A DNA stretch of 64,000 nucleotides from Ceratotherium simum simum (taxonomy: Eukaryota; Chordata; Mammalia; Perissodactyla; Rhinocerotidae): NCBI RefSeq assembly GCF_000283155.1, contig NW_004454216.1, positions 3,913,646 through 3,977,645 of the forward strand, read 5' to 3'. The notes beneath the pieces are model-generated. The model did no database searches. It had not been told where the DNA came from and was given only the letters and a program-made list of their open reading frames with translations. Positions 47,666 to 58,764 of this stretch are shown here, one piece after another. A program made the translations under genes and the position numbers. Each line of letters opens with the position of its first letter. Position 1 is the first letter of the stretch.

Positions 47666-48247
47666 TTCTATAGCAAGCTGATTTAACCAGCAAGAAGAGG
47701 GGAGTTATTTATTACTATAATTGTGTAAATTCCCTTGTTCCAGTTACATGAATGGATGCAAGCATAGAGTTACAGGAGTTTAACCCACTCAGTGCACCAC
47801 TAGGTGTCCAAGCATGTGCTCAGAATATGGCTCTATTTACCAGAGCAAAAGACAAACAATCTGAATTGTTGTAGTTTGAAAGAATATGCACCCAAACCTC
47901 TGGACTATCTCGCAATTAGTTATCATTTTTGATCATTTAAAAATAATCTAAATAGATGTTTTTGGTGCCTAATATGTGCTAGTTATTCTGTTTGCTCCTA
48001 TTCTCATTTTTAAAAAGTAAATATAACTGTCTAAGCTTAAGTAGCTGTTTCAAGAGTTCTCAGTGATTCCCTGTTGAGAAATAATATAAAATATAAAAGA
48101 GAAGGGTAGTTGATATCATTGTGACTGTTTATACGGGCAATCTTATTTATACTGTTGGTGTTGGGAAACAAGAATAAAATACATTCTGGATGGGTTATAG
48201 ATTGTCTAGATCCTGGTGCTCCTTATTTTTTGCATTGTTAAGTTTGA

Positions 48248-48308
48248 GGGAACAAGTTTTGACCTAAGATAAAAGAAATTCTGGGAACAAGTTTTGATCT
48301 AAGATAAA
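48248..48308 (+). repeat. 26-bp direct repeat, two copies
   Basis: GGGAACAAGTTTTGAYCTAAGATAAA occurs at 48248-48273 and 48283-48308 with a single C/T difference (35-bp period). Confidence 0.97.
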
Positions 48309-48408
48309 GCTGAATTCTGTAAGTGTGGGCCATGATGTAACAGAGTTCTACAATTTGTATGAATACAAAGAGTTTAATTCAAATTGAAGGCAGAGTGGAG
48401 TCTCTCCA

Positions 48409-48514
48409 TCAATCATTGTCGTCACTTAAAGCTGGATTCACTGGGCCTGTGTGGCTCTTCTGGGCCAGCTGGTGTACCTCCCTCCAGATCTCGTCCCTGG
48501 CTTCAGACTGGAGA
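48409..48514 (-). other. Candidate coding terminal exon
   Basis: On the minus strand a CT/T-rich tract ending in TTTTATTTTAG (acceptor at 48516-48515) is followed by 106 bases that are GC-rich against an AT-rich background. They encode 34 residues (LQSEARDEIWREVHQLAQ then KSHTGPVNPALSDDND) and then TGA (48411-48409). Hydrophilic, helix-like and acidic at its end, it looks like the C-terminus of a protein whose other exons would lie at higher coordinates. An ATTAAA-like signal occurs about 35 bases past the stop. I do not recognise the protein, and no second exon was identified in the window. It could also be a retrocopy fragment or chance. Confidence 0.3.
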
Positions 48515-49654
48515 CTAAAATAAAAGGGATCAAGAGATAGTTGGGAAAATATTTGAGAAAAGTCAGGAATTTTCAGTCTAGTCTCTCCTGGGCCAATACA
48601 TTTTTCTATCAAATTGATAATGCTGGTTACATTTTCTGGACCCTGTTCCCCATTTACACCATGAGATATTTGCAGAGACTGATGTCTAAGGACCCGTCCT
48701 GTGCTGGACCACTAGGTAGTTTCAACAGCTAAAGTGATTGCTGCAAATCGCTCTTCACAGGATACAAAATACCGTGCAAACTTTGTGAGACGTGAACTGC
48801 GATGGACGCCTCCTCACCCGTCTAAGTTAGCGGATCCCTGTCTCTTGTTCACCACCACTCTCAATTACACTTCGTAATTACACAGTGCCTCGCCAAGACT
48901 GTCACAATTTAGCAAATTCTCTGACCTTATTCTGAAGGTGCTGTCATCCAAGAACATATGCTGACCTTTATCTGCTAAGTCATAGGCAATATTTGTAAAT
49001 AACTTTTATGTAGTTAATTTATCCAACGTCTTCTGTTGATCTTATACTCTGCCTTGCAATTTTTACATTGCCTTTCAGTCATTAGTAATTTTCTTGCAAT
49101 CTAAAAGCAACACTTAGCTTTCAGAGGCTCTGCTCTGACAGCCAGCTGGATCACACTCTGTTAGCTATTTTAGTGCAATGTTGATGGGTGGGCCAGGCCA
49201 GTAGTAAAAATATGTGAATAAATAAACAGAGGTGCTATGAAGACTGTTTTCTTTTAGCCTTTAAAAATCTAAATTTTCCCTTTCCCTTGAATATATGCAG
49301 GGCATGGTGACTCACTTCTAAAGAACAGCATATGGAGAGAGAAAAATGGTAACTTTAGAGTGGAGAAATCTAGGAAACTTTACCCTAATCAGGTTATCAA
49401 GGTTAACATTACCAGTGATAAGTCACAGAGGCTAAGGAGACATGATGGCTAAATGCAAAACTGATGAGATCTGAATAAAGTCTGCATTTTACTCAATAGT
49501 CTTATACCATGTTAATTTCTTGGTTTTTGACTCATGTGCCTTGGTTCTGTAAGATGTTAACATTAAAAGAAATTGGGTGAAGGTATATAGGAACTCTCTG
49601 TTTATGACTTGTGTCTGTTGTGAAAAGAATAATACACTTAGGATCAATGTGCCT
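48515..49654. other. Unassigned sequence
   Basis: No family or gene recognised. If the candidate exon is real, this would be its upstream intron. Confidence 0.45.
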
Positions 49655-49994
49655 GCACTAGTTCCCTAGGGCTGCCATAACAAAATACCACAAACCGTGT
49701 GGCTTAAACAACAGAAATGTATTGTCTTACAGTTCTGAAGGCTAGAAGTCCAAGATCAAGGTGTGGGCACATCTGATTCCTTCTGAGGGCTGTGAGGGAA
49801 GGATCTGTTCCAGGCTTGTAGATGGCCTTGGCTTGTAGATGGCTGTCCTCTCCCTGTGTTTCTTTACCTTGTCTTGCTTCTGTGCCCGTCTGTCTCTCTG
49901 TAAAGACCCAACTCCATCTAAGGTGACATTCTGAGGCACTAGTAGTTAGAACTCCAGCAAATATTTTGGGGAGGGCACAATTCAACCCCTACCA
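49655..49994 (-). mobile_element. MLT1/MST-type LTR (ERVL-MaLR), antisense
   Basis: Reverse MaLR LTR: 'tagttccctagggctgccataacaaaataccacaaacc', 'ttaaacaacagaaatgtattgtcttacagttctgaaggctagaagtccaagatcaagg', 'aggtgacattctgagg' and the end 'ggggagggcacaattcaaccc'. It has a small internal duplication (GGCTTGTAGATGGC at 49813-49826 and 49830-49843). Open frames on the minus strand here are LTR composition. Confidence 0.93.
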
Positions 49995-50009
49995 GTGCCT
50001 CAGAGCTCT

Positions 50010-50840
50010 TTAGCTTTTTTCATTCTGAGGGTACCCTTGGCACCTCCCTTTCTCATCCCTCACATCCAATATATGACTAAACCGTACTGCTTTCACTTAC
50101 CAAATGTTGCTCAAATCCAAGTGTTTCTCTTCCTCTGTACCATCACCATTACCACTCCATCCAAACTACTGTCTCAGTTCATCTGGACCAGGGAAAACGC
50201 CTCCTCACTTCTTTCCCATATTCTAGTTTTGCTCCACTCTAGTTCACTCTCCATGTTGCAAGCAGAGAAGCCTTTCTACAATGCGAATCACCTATGCTTA
50301 AAAACCTTTCACATCTTCCCACTGCTCTGAGAATAAAGACCAAAATCTCTATCATGGCCTCAGGGCCCTGTATGACCTGTTAATCTTTTAGCCACACATA
50401 CCGCAAACCGCTTTCTGCCTCATTCTCTGTTCTCAGGCTGCACCAGCCAACTCCAGGTCATGGAAAGCACGGGCTCCCTCCTCCTACCTTGGGCCTTTGC
50501 TTGCACTGTGCTCTTCTTACCGTAAGCACCTAGTCCACCTATTACCTCCTTCCTCCCTCCCCCTTCAGATCTCAGCGCAGGCATTGATGCCTCAGGAGAG
50601 CACCCCCTGCGTCTCCCCAGACAGGATCAGGTCCCCTGTTATGTGTTGTCTGAGCCACCTGACTTCAGAGCACTTACCACAATTTGAAATTTCATATTTA
50701 TGCAATTATTATATTAATGTCTGTTTCTCCCACCAGATTGTAACATGCACGAGGCAGGAACCACGTCTCTTTTACTCTCTACCTTGTGTGCGTCACCTAG
50801 CATAATGTTTACCTCACTCTCAAATTGTTAAATTAATTCA
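50010..50840 (+). repeat. L2 LINE, about 0.8 kb of 3' region
   Basis: Sense L2: 'gagaataaagaccaaaatctctatcatggcctcagggccctgtatgacctg', 'ccttgggcctttgcttgcactgtgctcttct', 'ttatgcaattattatattaatgtctgtttctcccaccagattgtaacatgcacgaggcagg'. The open frames at 49995-50330 and 50497-50805 lie within it. Confidence 0.9.
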
Positions 50841-53800
50841 TGCATCATGGATTTATTTTCAATTTATATCATTCAATTTGATGCTTTATTCCTTCTTTTG
50901 GTCTCTTATTGTGTTATCTGATAAATTTGCTCATAATATTTAGTTCACCTTGTGGTTAATGTGCTTCTATCAAATCAATCATCGGTACTACAGAAAAAAA
51001 ATGAATAATCCTTTTTGTGATTTCCCAACCTAAGTGACAACAGGAGACCAAATTGAGTTTGTTAGTCTAAACACAAATTTAAACTATGATAATTTCATAT
51101 TTTTCAGTTAATTAATATATATAAAATTTATTACTATTTCTGAACATTTAGAGAGGTGGGCCTAAAGTTATATATCTAAATAGACTGAAATTATATGTGA
51201 CTGAGTACAAACTCTCTATTTATTACTGACTTTGAAGCATGTTTATTAAAGATGGTCTTTGAACTTTTCCTCTATATCATGGAGAGAGCTCCAGACATTT
51301 CTAGAACACTCATTAGTATTTGCAGCACCAACAAATCCGTATAGCAAGTGTGTCTGAGAGAAGGTTCCCATCCCAGGTGAACTGTGACGAAGCATGGAGA
51401 CGCTCTCCACTCAGTAGTTTATGGATTGTTTCACTCTAAACGTAACGGCCACTTCTCTAGATAGCTCAGAGGGCAAAAATGTTCAGAAAATTTTAATTTC
51501 TATAGGAGTCTAGGGTTTGATTACAGCAAGTGTTTATATACAATAATGCTATTTTTTGTATGTACACGATGGAGGGAGAGAGAAGCCAGGCTGTTCATGG
51601 AAGAACAATTTACTCTAATTAAAATTCAATATGCTGGAATGAGAATTTTAGTTTAAATAAATATCCTTAACATTTAGTGTATTAGTTTAATAATAATATA
51701 TTAGTTTAATAATATGTATGTTGGCTCTGTGCTCAATCAGCGCTATAAAACAAGTCGCCCCCTGCATGCATGCATCTTATATTCCAACGTGGCAACTCTT
51801 CGTGTATGTCAATCAAGCTTACCAGGAGTTACTTTTGGTTCAAGGGCAATTTCAGAGATACTGATAAAGTTCTGTTCTCTTGCTTGAAGCTCTGCATCTG
51901 TAGCTGTGTGCCTGAAATCAACCCTCTCTTGCCAGAAACCTACTTGTCCACAGGAGACTGGCCTGCAGGCTAAAGAAGGAAACCACACCCAGGTCAGCCA
52001 GAGTGGTTTCTCTCTGGGAGGCTAGGCAAGAGAGGACCCCACTAGTTGCGACTATTGGCCCCTCAGTTGCTTTGGCACTATTCGAATGGACTGCTCCCAC
52101 TCTGGCAGTATGTGTGGCCTTATTTTTGGAATGACATGGCACTACAGAGCCACTCCCATACTAAGGCCTGGATGAGAATTTGTCCTAATATTTACATGGC
52201 CCACCTATGGAGGAATCGGATGGAGGAGAGAGGTAAAATAACACAGATCAAATGGCCGCCCAGTAGACGGGGTACTGTTCTTGTGTGGAAAAGACCAATG
52301 TTCAAACCCTCCCATCTGTCTCTCAAATGAGTACTTTTTATATACCACCTTTTATTTTTCTATATAATTTTACCTTGCAATACGAAATAGGTTCGATGAG
52401 TTTCCCACATGAGAAATAACCACTTTGCAGCAAAAATGGGACCAGAAGCACTTGAAAGTGGCAGACTACATTATATCACTTTTGGTTTCTTGGTACAAGA
52501 ATACACACAGCACTCCATTCTGTTTGTCAACCAGTGTGTCTTCTATCTGCAAGAGCAACTTGCTGCAGAACTTTGCTATCTACCTTGACAAGTTCTAATA
52601 CTGTTCAGTTGGCAAGATATGACAAGGTTACTTCTCGAGGTAATGCTAAGTGGCAAGACACTCATTTACTTAGAAATGAAATAGAAAAAGAAGCTTACTT
52701 AATTCTTATTAGACACTATTTAGAGATTGCAATGTTTGCACAAGCTGTTTCTCAGGAACAATTTTCTTTAACCCTAACCCTATTCTTAAGGTTGGCGTGC
52801 TCATGCATAACAGCTGCAGAATATAGGCCGTTGTCTTTTATTTCAATGGCACTTAGCAGATTCTCTCCATCTGACATGTATAATGCTGCGTTTCTGTTTC
52901 CTTCCTTTGACAGAAATGAATGCCGGCCAAAAAGTGGAAACCAAAATAGCAAAATAAAAATATTTTTAAAGTGGAACAATTTCAAAACTGGGCACATGGA
53001 TGAGAAATGAAAAATGAATGTCGTTCGAATATGTTCTGACCTAAAACCTTTAAAATAACTTGAGGATCTTTTAGTGGGAAAGAGAAAATGATTTTTCTAG
53101 AATTTTGTACAGGAGTGGGAATTGGTGGAGAGAGAGGTAACCTCTTGCCCCTCAAGACCTTGATGGATTAGTCCTGGTCCAAGCAGAGTGCTGACATCAC
53201 AGCCATCAAGAGAAGAGTGAGAGGAGGAGAGGGGAAGGCAGTGGCTCATTTGCAATATGGCCACCACTGAGCTGCCCAACACATTAAGTTGAAACTAAGG
53301 AGCCAACACTCACAACTGACAATCGTTCAATCCTCCAGCAATTAAGGGAAAATGTGAGGAGTGGAGCAGAGGGAAGTTTTTCTCACCCTTATAATCTCCA
53401 AGATGCAGATTATTTGTTTAAGGATTAGAAGAGCAGTAACCTAAGCTGCATGTGGCCACTTAGATGCCCCTATGCGCCATTTACCTCTCTGGAACTCATT
53501 TTCCTTAACTGTAAACTCTGAGAAGAATGGGTCATTGATGGCAAATCCGATTCATGTTTTGTTTGGTCTTTATGGTTTTACACATTGAAGTAAGTGCCAA
53601 GTTAAAAAAAAAAAAATTAGGAGATTTGTATTTAGCTTTCCTTGGCAAAAATCAATCGCTGGTGACATCATATCTGAATGGTTACAATGTACTGGACCTG
53701 ATGAAAAGCTGTCCCTTTTAAATTGTTTACGATTGCCATGGTCAACCTCTCAGTTGTCTTCCACCAGCCAACTTCACTGAAGTTATTGCCTGTGTTTTGT

Positions 53801-54673
53801 AGGCATTTGGGTTTTTAATACCTCTTATGATTCCCAGTATCACTTCCAGCTATAGCAACTGTTATCCTTTGATATAGAGATATTCTTCCTCCTGTGCAGT
53901 TAATTATAATCCCATTAAAAACTGCCCTCTGACATATGGTCTGTTCAGTTTGTAAACTTCTGGATTGTAAGGACAGTGTGTGTTTAATGTGCTTTGTGCA
54001 GTGTGCATCATAATACCTTGTGTAGGTTCTTTTCCATGATTTCCATGAACATGTTTGTTTTCTAGTTGTTTCTTATTTAAAACATCATCTTCATCAGCTT
54101 TTTAAGAAACCCCATTAACACTGCATTTACCATTGCCCCTGACAGGCTGTTCCCCACAGCTCAGGGATCTGAAGCTTTCTGGGGTGGAGAGTTCCTAGAA
54201 ATCACAATGAGCACTTAACCTAAATGTACCTGAGTGATGGGATTTATTAAAATTTAAATTGACCAACTGATTTCATTTAGTTCTACACCCTGATTCATTT
54301 TAATCTATAGGCATATGTGCATGTGCTAATTTGCATGGCCAATACACAGGTGCATACCATGCATATTTATTTTAAATAATTTGGAATGTTAATTTTGTAG
54401 ATATGTTAAAGAAATTTTAAGTTTAGAGAAATCACGACATGGAAGTTTGGCAGCATTGGGAGTCTGTAGTATTCAGTGATACACATATGCGACGTAACTT
54501 ATCAAAAATAACTTCTCAATTATACAAAATATATTACTTATATTTTATTATTTTAAAATATATATTTTAGATATTATTTTTCACATTATATTTCACTTAA
54601 TTCTCTCCACAAATTCAAGGAAGATGATATTTTCTAAAAACAGAAAGGAGATGGTTTTATTGAGTATGTCTTT
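50841..54673. other. Long unassigned stretch
   Basis: About 3.8 kb with no recognised interspersed repeat. It holds an exact 16-bp duplication (51680-51695, 51699-51714). The open frame 52534-53010 (+, 158 codons) has no domain, and one of this length is expected about once by chance in 64 kb of such DNA. 54240-54620 is strongly AT-rich. 51720-53000 has higher complexity and could be single-copy. Confidence 0.5.
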
Positions 54674-54981
54674 GGGGCCAGCCCGTGGCTTAGCGGTTAA
54701 GTGCACACGCTCCGCTACTGGCGACCTGGGTTCGGATCCCCGGCGGTCACCAATGCACCGCTTCTCCGGCCATGCTGAGGCTGCATCCCACATACAGCAA
54801 CTAGAAGCATGTGCAACTATGACATACAACTATCTACTGGGGCTTTGGGGTAAAAAAAGGAGGAGGATTGGCAATAGATGTTAGCTCAGGGCCAGTCTTC
54901 CTCAGCAAAAAGAGGAGGATTAGCATGGATGTTAGCTCAGGGCTGATCTTCCTCACACAAAAAAATAATAAAAATAAATAA
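54674..54981 (+). mobile_element. ERE SINE, full length
   Basis: Head 'ggggccagcccgtggcttagcggttaag', B box GGTTCGGATCC at 54730, the ERE body, and a double 'gatgttagctcagggc' tail ending A-rich. Target duplications TGAGTATGTCT at 54661-54671 and 54982-54992. This is one of the best-preserved copies here. Confidence 0.95.
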
Positions 54982-57900
54982 TGAGTATGTCTCTAACTTC
55001 CTTGATGTCAGACTATGATACAGTATAAAACAGGTAAAAGTAGGGCTCCCTCAGTGGAAGCAAACCAAAAGACTCCAAGCCCTGTTTATTTGTGTCCATT
55101 CACGTCTCTCTTGCCCATCCCAGGAGCCTGAGGCACCTCAACAGAGCTCCAGGGCTCTTCAAAAATTTGTTTGAAACCACTGGATTAGATATTCTCTGGT
55201 ATTCTTTTAGACCAATAGTTTGTAAATCTGGATGTCATTTGTATGTATCTTCGATTTTTTTTGTGATATAATTTGATATCAATAAGTGTCTTTGAGACTA
55301 CATTAGCTGCACTTTTTTTCCTGATGACTAAACAAGCATATTTAATTGTCATGAACTCATGAATACTTTTATATGTTTGCTGCCAAAATGAAATTTGCCA
55401 TTAGTCTTTAAGGTAGAATTAGTTTTTTTTTTTTTTCTTAACAGTTTTTGGGAATACTGAAACACACAAATATGATAAGTGATCTTGTATGTGCACATTT
55501 TCCAGCTTAAATACTAGAGTTCCTGAAGACCAGCTTTCCAAATCTGATCTAAAGGATGTTATGTCTTACTTACCAGCTCTACTATTGCTTTTATACTGTC
55601 ATAAAGACTTAACGATATCCCATCAAGACACATTAACATTTCCCTTGGGCTGGGATGATATGAAACCTACCTAAATCCTTTAACTTTTTATAATCTCTTC
55701 TTAATAACTAGTCTTATATTTCAGAGGAAGTGAAGAGCCTGTTTGAGGGGTGCAAATGAGCAATGCAAAGCCCATACATTGACTGTACAATCAAGCATGA
55801 AAAGACAAGGAAGAAAAAGCCCTGGGGAAGCTTAAAGAAAGCACTTGAAGGATATCCAGACTAAAAATGACATCCATGTGCCCCTCTGAACCACCATGAT
55901 ATTGTGTACTAGCCCAGGAGCCCAGGGCATTTCTCTCCTGGCTAAGATATAGGTACCCAAGTCAGGGTGGCAGACAGGACAGAAACCACAGATTTCCCTG
56001 GAGCACGTATGTGTGAACAAGAGCATAGATACTAGATGAAAAACATTCTAGTGCTCAGTCTTGTTTCCTTCTTTAAAATTGGGCATATTAATATTTTATT
56101 TTCACCAGGCTGTGGGGAAGGTATATATTATTGATGAGATCATGTTTTGTAGAGTTTCAGAATGTCTGGCTTTTCCAGGTCTATTATCTTCCCAGCATTT
56201 TACAGTGTAGAGAGCCCTGCAAAGAGAATCTTCCACGATTCCAGGGCGCAATAATGGAGAATAGATTGCATGAGTGGTTTTATTTCTATCCTTCCTGGTT
56301 CTGTCATCCTTTTTCCCTCTTCCTCCCTCCCCCACATTTTCCCTCCTCTGTTTGTTGAAGTAGGGTCTAGAAGCCAGTGAAAGGAAAGGATGGTTGCTTT
56401 GCATAGCTATTTCCAGGGGCTGTGGGAGATAGCCACACTGAGAGCAGTCCTGAGACCCTCTCGGTCTTCCTCCCAATCATCCGAACAATGTGAAAAAAGA
56501 GTGAAGAGATGGACAGTATTCTGATTGAGGAGCATAGAGCAGGGAGTCCCATGTCAGTCCTTGTGTTTTGTGACTTTGATTCCCTTTTGCTAAAAGAGTA
56601 TATCATAGTGATTGCCTTTCACCTATTGATCTAGTTTTGGAGATAACTGAAAACAAGCTAGAAGTAGTGATAGTGGGTCTTAGGCACTCATTTCGTCATC
56701 TAGCCACTTAAATATCCTTTGTCATCACAGAGTAAGACGGAAAACTCCACAGGTTTCCTTTTTCTTTGTGATTGGATAATGAAAGTTTCCAAAACCATGG
56801 TGAGCAGATCTGTTGCTCAAAATCATTTTCTCAAGCAATGTTTTCCAGCAGTCATTCTTGTCCTCACTTTATTATTTCCTATCTGCTTGGAATTGCAATA
56901 AGAATGAAGAGGGTAGAGGAATGCGGATGCTGGTCAGAGCAGTGATGGGCACAGGCTACAGGGGGATAGATGATTATTATGATCATACTCTCATCTACAT
57001 AGCAACTCCATTTCTCTGTCCATCTGTGTCCAGTCACCTTCACTCTGCAACCACCTGAGCCTGAGGATGTTATGGGAACCATTGCAATGCTGACTATGTG
57101 GTTTGGGTTCCACGTGTCCCTGTAATCAGCTGATATCTGGAAGAGCTATGAGAATGTGTAAAACCTCTATTCTGGAAAATTAGTAAATGGAAATTTTTCA
57201 TATTTTCTTTTGGTTCATCCTGCCCTTAAATTTTAAGTCCCTTTGTTATCTAAATCCATGGATTGCAGCTGTAGTCAAACATTGTAGCCATATTTTCTCT
57301 GTATTCAGGGAAAGTGACAGCTTGAATCTTAAGTGTATCTCTTAAATTGCTCAATGTAAACAATTCCACTGCCCAGGCTAGAGGGAGATAGAGAATAATT
57401 ATACATCTGTCTAGTATTTTTCCACGTTAAGTGTTCTTTTTCCTACTTGACAAACCTTCATTTCAACCACAGACTAACAAATTATTAAAAATCACACAGA
57501 GCTGATGAGTAGTCATCCAACCAGGTCAGGTGGTCCAATTTTTAGGCCCCAAATATTTCCTGATTTAGTTACTTCCAACTTCACAGAGATGCATGGTTGT
57601 CCTTTTCATGACTCTGTCCTTGTAGTTAATTTAATTTACAAAGAATCCAAGATCAGCACTTGTGTAGTAAATAAATTAATTGCTTAATATAATTTCTCAA
57701 TCATAAATCTCACACCCACCACATTTTGAGATCAATAAATATTTTCCTTGAATAATACTCTCATTTTCAAAAGTTCAGAATGCTACAGCTGCCAACTGAG
57801 TCCCCTTAGGGGCTTAAAAACATTAGTCAGCATGACAGGCTTCATCCTGGCTGACAATGGTTTCACCTCTACTTCAATCCACCTATCTTTTTATACTTTT

Positions 57901-58764
57901 TCTTTTTCTCTCTCTCCTCCTCATCTCTCTTAGTGAAACTGTGCTAATTGCCACTAAGAGGGCTTATCTATGAAAGGGCCGTTTTGAGGTCCTGGCAAAT
58001 GTATATCCCTGCAGAAAGATGCAGAGGAATTACCTGGATACGCAACAGCTGGCTGGCCCTTCTTTCCCCCAACTGAATTTCATGTCCCTAGGTTGAGAGT
58101 AACTCTGCTGACCCACTACTGGATTTTGAAGCTTAAGTTATGTGGACGTTTATTTTCATTTGCAAATAAATATTTCATTAGGAATGAATGAAACTTGTTT
58201 TTCCCCAGTATCTTGAAAATAATAACTTAATCGACTTATGATTTTAAAAAAAGTTATATTTGCTCAAGTAAAGTATTTTAGTTTAGTTATTTTTTTCCCC
58301 CAAAACGTCAGGGTGACTTCAATAAGATCCTGGGCCGGGAAGCTGAACTTGAATCCAGCTTATGGTTTTCATGATAGATGGTATTTGAAGTCAAGTAATA
58401 CACATGTCTGTGCAAGTGGGAAGCAAATGTGTTACCCATAATCTGGTAGGATATAGATTGGCACAGAAGCTGGTTTAAGAGTAGGAGAAGACCTGGGAGG
58501 TCAGGAATTGTGGTAGGTATTTGATGTCAGCTCACAGTAGGGTATAATGGATGGGTTTAATACCAATAAAAACAACTGGTCAGTTGGCCAACTACAGGGA
58601 CAGAATGAAAGGTAGAGTGGCTGACGGCTACTCACTCTGAAAGAAGGCATAGGGAAGGGCTCCTCACCTCTTGTGTGCCACAACCTCCTTTGGCAGTTTG
58701 ATAAAGCCAACGGACCTATTCCTAGAATGATGTTTTAAAACATAAACAAAAAATATAAGAATTA
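54982..58764. other. Long unassigned stretch
   Basis: About 3.8 kb with no family recognised with confidence; a possible MIR scrap lies at about 57490-57530. The 124-codon minus open frame at 56102-56476 has no domain and is of chance-level length. T-runs occur near 55427-55438. Confidence 0.5.

Noticed and set aside
47388..47693. Open frames rich in Gly/Glu/Asp and Ser/Phe
   Set aside because: Products of a GGA/GAT low-complexity tract read on both strands.
48640..48731. Plus-strand peptide ending near 48731 as an exon
   Set aside because: No convincing acceptor or donor around it and no domain; weaker than the minus-strand candidate next to it.
52764..52785. Telomere-like CCCTAACCCT
   Set aside because: Fewer than two full units; not an interstitial telomeric array.
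52534..53010. 158-codon plus-strand open frame
   Set aside because: No domain or exon signals; an open frame of this length is expected about once by chance in a 64-kb window of this composition.
55140..55190. Possible MER5-type hAT element end
   Set aside because: Only about 20 bases resemble the terminus; no second inverted end or 8-bp duplication found.
56102..56476. 124-codon minus-strand open frame
   Set aside because: No domain, low-complexity charged stretch, overlapped by an opposite-strand frame; chance length.
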